A stretch of 64,000 bases of DNA from Wenyingzhuangia marina (GTDB lineage: Bacteria; Bacteroidota; Bacteroidia; Flavobacteriales; Flavobacteriaceae), in the NCBI RefSeq assembly GCF_900130035.1, contig NZ_FQXQ01000004.1, positions 124,001 to 188,000 of the forward strand. The letters run 5' to 3'. The translations under genes were made by a program, and so were the position numbers. The notes below the pieces were generated by a model. That model saw only the letters and a list, made by a program, of their open reading frames with translations. It was not told the DNA's origin and did no database searches. Shown here piece by piece: positions 36,057 to 44,380 of this stretch (positions are counted from its first letter, which is position 1; each line of letters starts with the position of its first letter).

Positions 36057-36110
36057 GATGTGTGGTAATTTAATGGAATTTTAGGTTATATAATTTTAAA
36101 CATTCCATTT

Positions 36111-38114
36111 ATGAAAATCAAATCAATAAAGATTTATGATTTTAAACATCTGCTAACTTTATTATGTTTAATTGCTTTTTGTGAGGCTTTAGCAAAAACA
36201 AATAGGTTTATAAGTTTTTCTCCAAATAATTTCATTCAAACAACAACTACAATAACAGAGTTAAATAATGCAGAGGCATTTACTTTGGAAATGCAAATTT
36301 ATATTAATCCTAGTATGTCTGGTGGTTTAACCAATGTTTTAAGTAAAACCAATACACTTTCTGATAGAATTGCTTTACAACTAAAAGATGGGGTTATATA
36401 TGCTATAGTTGCTAATGGAAGCAATACTAATTTGCATACTTCAAGTGCGGTATTAAATCCAGGGGTTTGGTACCATATTGCAATGGTTTATGATGGAACT
36501 GAAGCTGAAATAGCAAATAGGATTAAGCTTTTTATTAATGGCGTTCAAGATTTGGATCTAGTAAATAGCGGAACGTTACCTGTTATAACTTCTTCAAATA
36601 CTCAGGCTTTTAAAGTTGGTGGAACTTATTTTGATGGAAAAATTGATGAGGTAAGAATATGGAGTACAGCACTTAATAGCTCTATAATTAATTCTTGGAA
36701 AAATAAATCAATAGAATCTAGTCATCCAAAATCAGACAGTTTAAAACTTTATTGGGATTTTGAAAACTTAGATAGTCAACTAATAGTAAATGCAGTAGGA
36801 ACGAGTCTGTATGAAGGACTTATTTCGGGAGCTTCTTTAATGGTTTCATCAGAGAATGAATATGTTGTCGGAGGGTATATACCTTATTATAATATGGACA
36901 ATTTTGTTTCTGCAAATCCATCAATTGTAATGAAACATTTAACGCATTTATATTATTTCTCAATCAGTACTAATATAAATGGAGATTTAGGAAGGGTTAG
37001 TTCTACAGGTGTTTTTACACCTTTTACCGGATCCTTATTGTCAACAACCAAATCACATTTAAACACAATAAAAGAGTGGAGAGGAAATAATAAAACAAAA
37101 ATAATTTTAGTTTTTGGAGGATGGGTGTCATCAGATTATATTGATGAAGTGGCAGCAAACCCTATAGCTACAGATAATGTAGCAAATCAATTAATCAATT
37201 TTTGTATTGAGAATGAATTAGATGGAATAGATATAGATTGGGAAAAATATCATGGTACTGTAAATAATTCAGATTATGTAAATCTGGTGTCATCTATAAG
37301 GTCTAAGATTTCAGCTTCAAGTAACCCAAATCTAGAGTTGTCTGTTACCATTACACCAGAACATAAAAATCCAGAGGGATTGTTTGGATTGTTTGGGAAT
37401 ATAGATTTTTTACAAATTATGTCTTATGGAAATTCAAGAATATCTGAAGGAACTCAAGTGCCAATGTCTAAAATAGAAGAATATTGCCTTTATTGGAAAA
37501 ATGCAGGGTTGCCGAGCTCTAAATTAGTTTTAGGACTTCCAAATTATGCTAAAACAATTGAAAACAATTCGGGAGATGGTAATGTACTATATAGGGAGGC
37601 TGTAGCACAGTATCCAAACTTAGATCCAGATGCGGATTTTGTAGTGCATAATAATAAGACATATTATTTTAACGGTGTTACTACAGTAAAAAATAAATCG
37701 AAATATGTGTTAGAAAATGATTTGAAAGGGGTGATGTTTTGGGAGCTATCTCAGGATGTAAATATTACGAATTCTAAATCTTTATTAAATGCTGTTACTG
37801 AGGTAATACCTATAACAACAAAATTGTTAAGTAATAATTTAATAAAGGACAAAGAATCTCAAACTCAACTTAAAGTTTTTCCTAATCCTTCTTCAGGTTT
37901 GTTTAATGTTTCTTTTTACTCATTGAATAATAGTAAAATAAATAAGTTACAAGTGTGTGATGTTAATGGTCGTTTGATATGGGAAAGTACAAAAACTACA
38001 AATACAGAAGAAAATTCATTAGTCATAAATCTTAGTATGCTAAATAGTGGTTTTTACATTTTAAAAATTATTAATGGACATGAAATACTAACAAGAAAAT
38101 TGATTAAAAATTGA
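36111..38114 (+). CDS. T9SS-secreted LamG-GH18 glycoside hydrolase
   Basis: The 667-residue protein starts with a signal peptide (about 1-27) followed by a LamG/concanavalin-like jelly roll (about 30-215; AFTLEMQIYINPSMSG, GVWYHIAMVYDG, GKIDEVRIWSTAL). The GH18 barrel (about 245-565) has the motif LDGIDIDWEK with E378 as acid/base, preceded by VVGGYIPYYN. A T9SS sorting domain closes the protein (LKVFPNPSSGLFNV to SGFYILKII). The barrel is clearly paralogous to that of the preceding GH18, and the added LamG domain probably helps bind the polymer. A 27-bp element in its promoter region recurs upstream of susC. Confidence 0.92.
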   Translation: MKIKSIKIYDFKHLLTLLCLIAFCEALAKTNRFISFSPNNFIQTTTTITELNNAEAFTLEMQIYINPSMSGGLTNVLSKTNTLSDRIALQLKDGVIYAIVANGSNTNLHTSSAVLNPGVWYHIAMVYDGTEAEIANRIKLFINGVQDLDLVNSGTLPVITSSNTQAFKVGGTYFDGKIDEVRIWSTALNSSIINSWKNKSIESSHPKSDSLKLYWDFENLDSQLIVNAVGTSLYEGLISGASLMVSSENEYVVGGYIPYYNMDNFVSANPSIVMKHLTHLYYFSISTNINGDLGRVSSTGVFTPFTGSLLSTTKSHLNTIKEWRGNNKTKIILVFGGWVSSDYIDEVAANPIATDNVANQLINFCIENELDGIDIDWEKYHGTVNNSDYVNLVSSIRSKISASSNPNLELSVTITPEHKNPEGLFGLFGNIDFLQIMSYGNSRISEGTQVPMSKIEEYCLYWKNAGLPSSKLVLGLPNYAKTIENNSGDGNVLYREAVAQYPNLDPDADFVVHNNKTYYFNGVTTVKNKSKYVLENDLKGVMFWELSQDVNITNSKSLLNAVTEVIPITTKLLSNNLIKDKESQTQLKVFPNPSSGLFNVSFYSLNNSKINKLQVCDVNGRLIWESTKTTNTEENSLVINLSMLNSGFYILKIINGHEILTRKLIKN

Positions 38115-38488
38115 TATAAAACATTAATCAATATGCAGTTTATTATAAATCACAGAATAAAATTAAACTAACTATAAAAACAATTCATTAATTCTAAAAT
38201 ATGGTGATTATACTTAGATTTAAACATGATTTTTAAGTGGTTAAACTGTTGTTTTACTGGTGTTTAGAAGAAGTGAAACCTTTTATGGAATATTGTGGAT
38301 TTATTTAAGTTTAATTTATCAGAACTTTACAATACAACTAATTTTAGAATATAAATGTTTTGAATAGAATTTTATGTAATGATGTTTTTGTTAAGGGAAG
38401 CACAATAACAAAAACTTAGTTTAAGATATTAAAAACATAAATTTTAATAACAGCTGTGAATATAAACTAAAAACTAAAACTATACTTT
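38115..38488 (+). promoter_or_regulatory. 374-bp gene-free leader/regulatory region of susC
   Basis: No credible reading frame is present. It contains the second copy of the 27-bp motif (38276-38302) and AT-rich DNA. A weak -7-like TAAATTTT at 38438-38445 is the best promoter candidate. No strong intrinsic terminator is visible after the preceding GH18 gene, so read-through into susC is possible. Confidence 0.5.
38276..38302 (+). promoter_or_regulatory. 27-bp motif shared with the second GH18 upstream region (copy 2)
   Basis: It begins AAACCTTTTA and ends GGATTT, with a central GGA and TAT at the same offsets as the copy at 36030-36056. It lies 186 bp upstream of the susC start. Confidence 0.5.
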
Positions 38489-41400
38489 ATGAAAGAAATA
38501 ACCAACCAAAAGTATAAGCAATATAAAAGCTTATTAACTATTGTATTAATTGTTCTGTGTTCTGGTTTTACACATGCAAACATCTCATGGAATGATGTTG
38601 AACAAAAGAAAATAACCGGAATTGTTACAGATGTTAAAGGACAACCGATCCCAGGGGTTAATGTCATAATACTAGGTTCTCAGAAAGGAGTGATCACAGA
38701 TTTTGATGGGCATTACACCATTTTAGCATCACCCAAGGATGTGCTTATGTTTTCCTATTTAGGAATGGTAAGTAAAAGTGTAATTGTAGGAAAGTCAACA
38801 ACCATTAATGTAGTACTTAAAGAAAATGAAAATGTACTAGATGAAGTAACTATTATTGGTTATGGTTCTGTAAAAAAAGATGATGTTACAGGAGCTGTTT
38901 CTGCAATAAAACCAAATGATAATGAGGCTTTAAGAAGTCCTTCTATAAATAATTTAATACAAGGTAAAGTTGCTGGTTTAGATGTAACCAATACAACCGG
39001 AACGCCTGGAGCTGCACTTAGTGTAAGAATTAGAGGAACAAATTCATTAAGAGCCGATAATGAACCTTTATATGTGATTGATGGAATTATAATGAACTCA
39101 GCAACGGAAGATGCTGCAAATCCATTTGCAAATACCATTAATGATTTTCAAACTCAACAAAGTGGTTTGTCAGGAATTAATCCTAGTGATATAGAAACTA
39201 TTCAGGTCTTAAAAGATGCTTCAGCTACAGCAATTTATGGGTCAAGAGGAGCTAATGGTGTTGTTCTTATTACCACAAAAAAAGGGAGAGAAGGTAAGGC
39301 AAGAATTAAAGCAAGTACCACTACAACAGCTTCTATGATAGGAAGAAAGATTGATCTTTTAGGAGCAGATGGGTATGCTGAAATGAGAAATGGGGATGCT
39401 TTGTTAGAAAATGTAGGAGTTAGATATGGTTTTTATGAAGGAAATATTTATAAAATAAAAAACGTAGCTACTGGTGATACCTATTTCACGGATCCTGAAA
39501 GTGCTAACTTAACAACAGATATTATTGATAACTATAATCTTGAGCCTACAGATCAAATAGATTGGTTGACTGAAATGACCGATATAGCGATAAGCACATC
39601 TAATAGAGTATCCGTAAGTGGTGGAACAGGAGGAATATATTATTATTTGGCTACAGGGTTAAGTACTGATAAAGGGATTATTCCTAACTCAAACATAAAA
39701 TCGGGAGACATTCGTAGTAATTTAAGTGTTAAGATAAATGATAGAATTAAAATAGCATCAACTATTTACGCTAGTTATAGAACCAACGATATGAATCTTT
39801 CTACAGATGGAACAGGAAATCGAGGTTTAATGAATTCAATTCTTAATGCGTCACCTTTAAATGATGATATTTTTGCTGATGATGGTGAACCTTTGTCTAA
39901 TCCAAGATTGTGGGCCTCTGATTATTATGACAATTCTAAAGAGTCAAGAATGGTTGCGTCGTTTAGTACAGACATAAAACTTACAGACTTTTTAACATAC
40001 CAGTTTAGGTTAAGCGGTAACATTAGAAATAAAGAAAGAGTACGTTATTATACAGATAAAATAGGATTGGGTATTTCTCATGGAGGAGATATTGGAGAGT
40101 CTAACTTAGTGTCTAGAAACTATTCTACAGAAAATTTATTACAATTTAATAAAGATTTTTCTAAAGCACACTCTTTAAATGGGACTGTAGGTTTCACTAC
40201 GGATGAGTACAGAACAACCACCAAATCAATTTCGGGAAGTAATTTTTCAGATTTTATATTAGGAGAGAATGGGTTAAACTTTGCACAAACTCTAACATAT
40301 AATAACCCTATAGAAAGTCCTAAAAATTATGTATCTGCGTTTGCAAGGACCAACTATGCTTTATACAATAAATATTTATTTACTTATACTTTTAGACGAG
40401 ATGGAGTAAGTGTGTTTAGCGGAAAAAATAAATGGGATAACTTTCATTCTTTAGCGTTGGCTTGGAAGTTAGAAAAAGAAAAATTTATAAAAAACTTAGG
40501 TTTTGTTAGTCAACTAAAATTACGTGCTGGTTGGGGACAAACAGGAAATTCTAGTATTTCACCTTTTCAAACTCTTAACCTTTATAGAGTAGATCAAGGA
40601 GCAGGTTATGATGGGGCTACGGTAACAGGGCTTGTTTCAACAGGAATACCAAACCCTTCTCTTGTTTGGGAAGCTACAGTACAAAGTAATGTAGGATTAG
40701 ATTGGTCTATTCTAAAGGGAAGATTTAGTGGGGCTATAGATACCTACATAAAAACTACAGAGCGTTTATTATTAAGAAAACCAATACCAGCTTCTAATGG
40801 TTTTACTAGTACTACCGTAAATGTAGGTGAAATAGAAAATAAAGGATTAGAGTTTACTGTAGATGCTAATATTATTAATAACAACAAGTTTAGTTGGTCA
40901 CTAGGAGCAAACATTGCTTTTAATAAAAATAAAATTTTAGACTTAGGTTCAGAAGATACTTATGGTGATGGTAGGGCACATTTTTTTGGAAATGGTTTAG
41001 GAACGGGTACCTATACAGATCCGGTAAATATTTTTATTGAAAATGAAGCTATTGGAATGTTTTGGGGATTAAAAACAGATGGTATATACCGCACAGCAGA
41101 AGAATTGGTTGATGCTCCTTTGTATAGAAGTGCTGCTCCTCAGCTTGGGGATATTCGTTTCATTGATTCAGATGGAAATGGTGAAATTGACAATTCAGAT
41201 AAACAAATTATAGGGAATCCCAATCCTGATTATACTTATGGAATTAATACAGAGTTAGCTTATAAAAATTTATCTCTTAGACTAGTATTTACAGGTAAAC
41301 AAGGAAACGACGTGTTTAATGCTAAATTAGGTCAAAATGCATATGGAGATAAACTTACCTCTAGAAATGTTTATGCAGAGTCATGGTTAGATAGATGGAC

Positions 41401-41722
41401 ACCAGATAATATAGACGGAGTTTATCCTAGACAAGGTTTTGGTTTATTAGATGCTGCAGATGTATTGGTTGAAGATGCAAGTTATTTAAGACTATCTACC
41501 GCAACCCTTAATTTTGATTTTCCTAAAAATTGGTTAAAACAAATAGGGGTAAATAGTGCTAGTGTTTATTTAACAGGAAACAATCTTTTCTTGTTAACCA
41601 AGTATAAAGGTTTTGATCCTGAAGTGAATTCATTTGCTTATGATGGAACAAGAATAGGAATAGATTGGTCAAGTTCTCCAAGACCAGTTTCTTATACATT
41701 AGGAGTTAACGTTAATTTTTAA
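38489..41722 (+). CDS. SusC-like TonB-dependent outer-membrane receptor
   Basis: The 1077-residue protein imports glycan fragments across the outer membrane using TonB energy. A signal peptide (about 1-31) is followed by a carboxypeptidase-D regulatory-like domain (about 42-118; ITGIVTDVKGQPIPGVNV), the plug domain (about 125-245; TIIGYGSVKKDDVTGAV, VRIRGTNSLRADNEPLYVIDG, ILKD-type segment IQVLKDASATAIYGSRGANG) and the 22-strand barrel to the C-terminus. Length is usual for SusC. It pairs with the SusD gene 19 bp downstream. The GH18/GH20 setting predicts chito-oligosaccharide or N-glycan-like cargo. Confidence 0.97.
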   Translation: MKEITNQKYKQYKSLLTIVLIVLCSGFTHANISWNDVEQKKITGIVTDVKGQPIPGVNVIILGSQKGVITDFDGHYTILASPKDVLMFSYLGMVSKSVIVGKSTTINVVLKENENVLDEVTIIGYGSVKKDDVTGAVSAIKPNDNEALRSPSINNLIQGKVAGLDVTNTTGTPGAALSVRIRGTNSLRADNEPLYVIDGIIMNSATEDAANPFANTINDFQTQQSGLSGINPSDIETIQVLKDASATAIYGSRGANGVVLITTKKGREGKARIKASTTTTASMIGRKIDLLGADGYAEMRNGDALLENVGVRYGFYEGNIYKIKNVATGDTYFTDPESANLTTDIIDNYNLEPTDQIDWLTEMTDIAISTSNRVSVSGGTGGIYYYLATGLSTDKGIIPNSNIKSGDIRSNLSVKINDRIKIASTIYASYRTNDMNLSTDGTGNRGLMNSILNASPLNDDIFADDGEPLSNPRLWASDYYDNSKESRMVASFSTDIKLTDFLTYQFRLSGNIRNKERVRYYTDKIGLGISHGGDIGESNLVSRNYSTENLLQFNKDFSKAHSLNGTVGFTTDEYRTTTKSISGSNFSDFILGENGLNFAQTLTYNNPIESPKNYVSAFARTNYALYNKYLFTYTFRRDGVSVFSGKNKWDNFHSLALAWKLEKEKFIKNLGFVSQLKLRAGWGQTGNSSISPFQTLNLYRVDQGAGYDGATVTGLVSTGIPNPSLVWEATVQSNVGLDWSILKGRFSGAIDTYIKTTERLLLRKPIPASNGFTSTTVNVGEIENKGLEFTVDANIINNNKFSWSLGANIAFNKNKILDLGSEDTYGDGRAHFFGNGLGTGTYTDPVNIFIENEAIGMFWGLKTDGIYRTAEELVDAPLYRSAAPQLGDIRFIDSDGNGEIDNSDKQIIGNPNPDYTYGINTELAYKNLSLRLVFTGKQGNDVFNAKLGQNAYGDKLTSRNVYAESWLDRWTPDNIDGVYPRQGFGLLDAADVLVEDASYLRLSTATLNFDFPKNWLKQIGVNSASVYLTGNNLFLLTKYKGFDPEVNSFAYDGTRIGIDWSSSPRPVSYTLGVNVNF

Positions 41723-41741
41723 CATTTAATACTTGAACAAA

Positions 41742-43361
41742 ATGAAATATTCAGTAATAGATATAACCAAAAAAATAATAATAGAAACTAAGATTTATTT
41801 CTTGATTTTTATAAGTGTAATTATATTCACATCTTGTGAAGATACTTTAATAGAAGACCCAAATTTTAGTGTAGATGCTGCAAAAATATTTTCTACAGAA
41901 GAAAGGGCTCAATTGGCTTTGCAAGGAGCTTTGTCTCAACTAGAAAATAATTTTTGGGCAAATCAAGGATATCATCAATTAATAGCACCAGCAGGAGGTT
42001 TTTTATATCGTCCAGGTAGTGGACACATTTCTGAGTACAATAATTTTATTTTTAAAGACAATCAACCTTGGCCAGAAAATGTATGGGATAGTAATTATCA
42101 AGTAATTTATTCTTTAAATGTAATTATTAAATATTTTGAAGATAATTATGAGAATTATGAGTCCTTAACGGACGGTTTTAAAAATATTTTAGGAACAGCC
42201 CATTTTTTAAGAGCTTATGAATATTTTAAACTGGTAAGATTATGGGGCCAAGTTCCTATGCCACTTGAACCAGCTGTAGGTATTACCCATACTCCGCTTT
42301 CTACTGAAGTAGATATTTATGAAATGATTATTAGTGATTTTGAGCAAGCTAAAAATTTACTACCCGAAGGTAGTGGTGTCCCAAAAAAATATCAAGGACC
42401 TATTAAAACAGCAGCTGATGCTTTTTTGGCTAAAGTATATGCAACACAAGCAGGTTGGCTAAATATGCCATCTTTGTGGGAAAAAGCAAAAATTCATGCC
42501 GATATAGTTATCAATTCTAATGATTATAAATTATTAGACGATATAGCGGTGTTACATTCCACAGCTGGTAGAAATTCTGAGGAGGCAATATTTGAATTAC
42601 AATCTAATTATGTTGTAAATCTTAATAATTTATCACAAGCATATAATCCTCAAGGTTTAGAAGTAGATATTTTTGGAGGTTATATAAGAGTACAACCATG
42701 GATGTGGACACAACAATTAGGAGACGATTTGTATAGTGATTATACAAAAAATGCGACAACAGATAAAATAACAGAAGTCAGAGATCACGATCCTAGAGTT
42801 GATATTACTTATATAGATTCAACTTTTACTAAAATAAATGGAACTAGTTCATCTATTTATCCAAAGGCTAAATGGGCCAGTGGAGCTTATTTTTATGTAG
42901 CAAAATATTTAGACCCTAATAGAACAAGCAGTGCAAGTAGTAGAAATTGGAAAGTATTAAGATATGCTGATATTCTTTTGTTAAGGGCCGAAATTGAAAA
43001 TGAACTAAATGGACCAGCAGATGCTTTTCAATATGTAAATCAAGTGTTGGATAGAGCAAGAGCTAATGGGAAAGGAGTGTATCCTTTAAGTTGGGATCTT
43101 GTGAAAGTTCCATCAAAAGAAGATTTTAGAAAAAAAATAGCCTGGGAACGCATGTATGAATTGATAGGAGAGGGGCATGAGTTTTATGAAGCCAGAAGAA
43201 GAGGAAAAGATTTTTTAGTAAACGATTTCTTAATTCCAGTTCATAACAACTTTAACGATCCTATATTAAGCACAACATATAGAACAAAATCTACAGATGA
43301 TGATATTATGCATTTAGTAATTCCATTGTCAGAGTCTTCCAATAATAATTCTATAGACTAA
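41742..43361 (+). CDS. SusD/RagB-like surface glycan-binding lipoprotein
   Basis: From the ATG at 41742 the protein has 539 residues; the TTG nine bases upstream is a less likely start. A hydrophobic N-terminal segment ends in the lipobox IIFTSC, so the protein is a lipoprotein. The SusD fold is visible in the TPR-like helices (FKNILGTAHFLRAYEYFKLVRLWGQVPM) and the C-terminal signature (LRYADILLLRAEIENEL, FRKKIAWERMYELIGEGHEFYEARR). It forms the lid of the SusC transporter and binds the oligosaccharide. A terminator follows, which may partly separate it from the esterase gene. Confidence 0.96.
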   Translation: MKYSVIDITKKIIIETKIYFLIFISVIIFTSCEDTLIEDPNFSVDAAKIFSTEERAQLALQGALSQLENNFWANQGYHQLIAPAGGFLYRPGSGHISEYNNFIFKDNQPWPENVWDSNYQVIYSLNVIIKYFEDNYENYESLTDGFKNILGTAHFLRAYEYFKLVRLWGQVPMPLEPAVGITHTPLSTEVDIYEMIISDFEQAKNLLPEGSGVPKKYQGPIKTAADAFLAKVYATQAGWLNMPSLWEKAKIHADIVINSNDYKLLDDIAVLHSTAGRNSEEAIFELQSNYVVNLNNLSQAYNPQGLEVDIFGGYIRVQPWMWTQQLGDDLYSDYTKNATTDKITEVRDHDPRVDITYIDSTFTKINGTSSSIYPKAKWASGAYFYVAKYLDPNRTSSASSRNWKVLRYADILLLRAEIENELNGPADAFQYVNQVLDRARANGKGVYPLSWDLVKVPSKEDFRKKIAWERMYELIGEGHEFYEARRRGKDFLVNDFLIPVHNNFNDPILSTTYRTKSTDDDIMHLVIPLSESSNNNSID

Positions 43362-43394
43362 CTTATTAAGTATTTGTATAGTTTATATCGTAAT

Positions 43395-43437
43395 AAAAGG
43401 GGAATAAAGGTTAAATAATACAATCCCCTTTTTTTTT
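43395..43437 (+). terminator. Terminator after susD
   Basis: A stem of about nine pairs (AAAAGGGGA with TCCCCTTTT) with a roughly 20-base loop is followed by a run of nine T residues. It probably attenuates transcription into the esterase and malonate genes. Confidence 0.75.
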
Positions 43438-43468
43438 AAGCTAATAACTAATTTAAAAATATCATATT

Positions 43469-44296
43469 TTGAAAATAAAACACCTCTATCTATTAATTCT
43501 AATGTTGCCTTTTTATGTGGGGGCTCAAGATTTAGAATATAAGCAATCAAATGCTATTTCTTATTTAGATTTAAAAACAGATAGTTTGTCTGAGTATCAA
43601 AAGAAAATGTGTTTGCTGGATATATATTATCCACAAAAAAAAGAAAAAGTTCCTGTAATTATATGGTTTCATGGAGGTGGATTAACCACTGGAGAGAGAG
43701 AAGTTCCAGCTGCTTTAAAAAAGAAAGGATATGTTATTGTAGGGGTTGGTCATAGATTAGCACCTCTTGTAAAAGCAGAATCTTGTATTGAAGATGCAGC
43801 TGCTGCTGTTGCTTGGGTTTTTAAAAACATTGAATTGTATAATGGAGATCCAAATTCAATTTTTATTTCGGGTCACTCAGCTGGAGGATACTTAGCTTTA
43901 ATGATTACAATGAATAAGAAAATGTTGAGTAAGCATGGTGTTGATGCAAATAAAATAGCCGGTTTAGTTCCGTTTAGTGGTCATACAATTACACATTTTA
44001 AAATACGATCAGAAAGAGGAATTCCTGGTAAGCAACCACTGATTGATGAATTTGCTCCTTTATATTATGTGCGTAAAGAGGCTCCTCCAATTTTATTAAT
44101 AACAGGAGACAGAGAGCTAGAAATGCTAGGTAGATATGAAGAAAATGCATATTTCTATAGGATGATGAAAGTGTGCGGGCATAATGATATTAAGTTATAT
44201 GAAATGGATGGATATGGTCATATTATGGTTGGACCTGCTTACCCATTATTACTGAGGTTTGTAGAAAGAGTATCGAAAGTAAAAATGAGTAATTAA
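43469..44296 (+). CDS. Secreted alpha/beta-hydrolase (BD-FAE/HSL-like esterase)
   Basis: The 275-residue protein has a signal peptide (KHLYLLILMLPFYVGAQ). The start codon is TTG at 43469: an in-frame stop lies 15 bases upstream and the first ATG would delete the signal peptide. The fold carries the oxyanion-hole motif FHGGG near residue 69, the nucleophile elbow GHSAGG with the serine, an acid in TGDREL and the catalytic histidine in GYGHIMVG. These features fit carbohydrate or acyl esterases. In a glycan locus it may remove acetyl or other acyl decorations; its place just before the malonate genes raises the possibility of a malonyl ester, which is speculation. Confidence 0.88.
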   Translation: MKIKHLYLLILMLPFYVGAQDLEYKQSNAISYLDLKTDSLSEYQKKMCLLDIYYPQKKEKVPVIIWFHGGGLTTGEREVPAALKKKGYVIVGVGHRLAPLVKAESCIEDAAAAVAWVFKNIELYNGDPNSIFISGHSAGGYLALMITMNKKMLSKHGVDANKIAGLVPFSGHTITHFKIRSERGIPGKQPLIDEFAPLYYVRKEAPPILLITGDRELEMLGRYEENAYFYRMMKVCGHNDIKLYEMDGYGHIMVGPAYPLLLRFVERVSKVKMSN

Positions 44297-44380
44297 ATAT
44301 TTGATCAGAATCTGAGCGTTATATCACTGCCAGAATATATTATAAACTCATATTTAAATTATTATACATTAAACATAACG

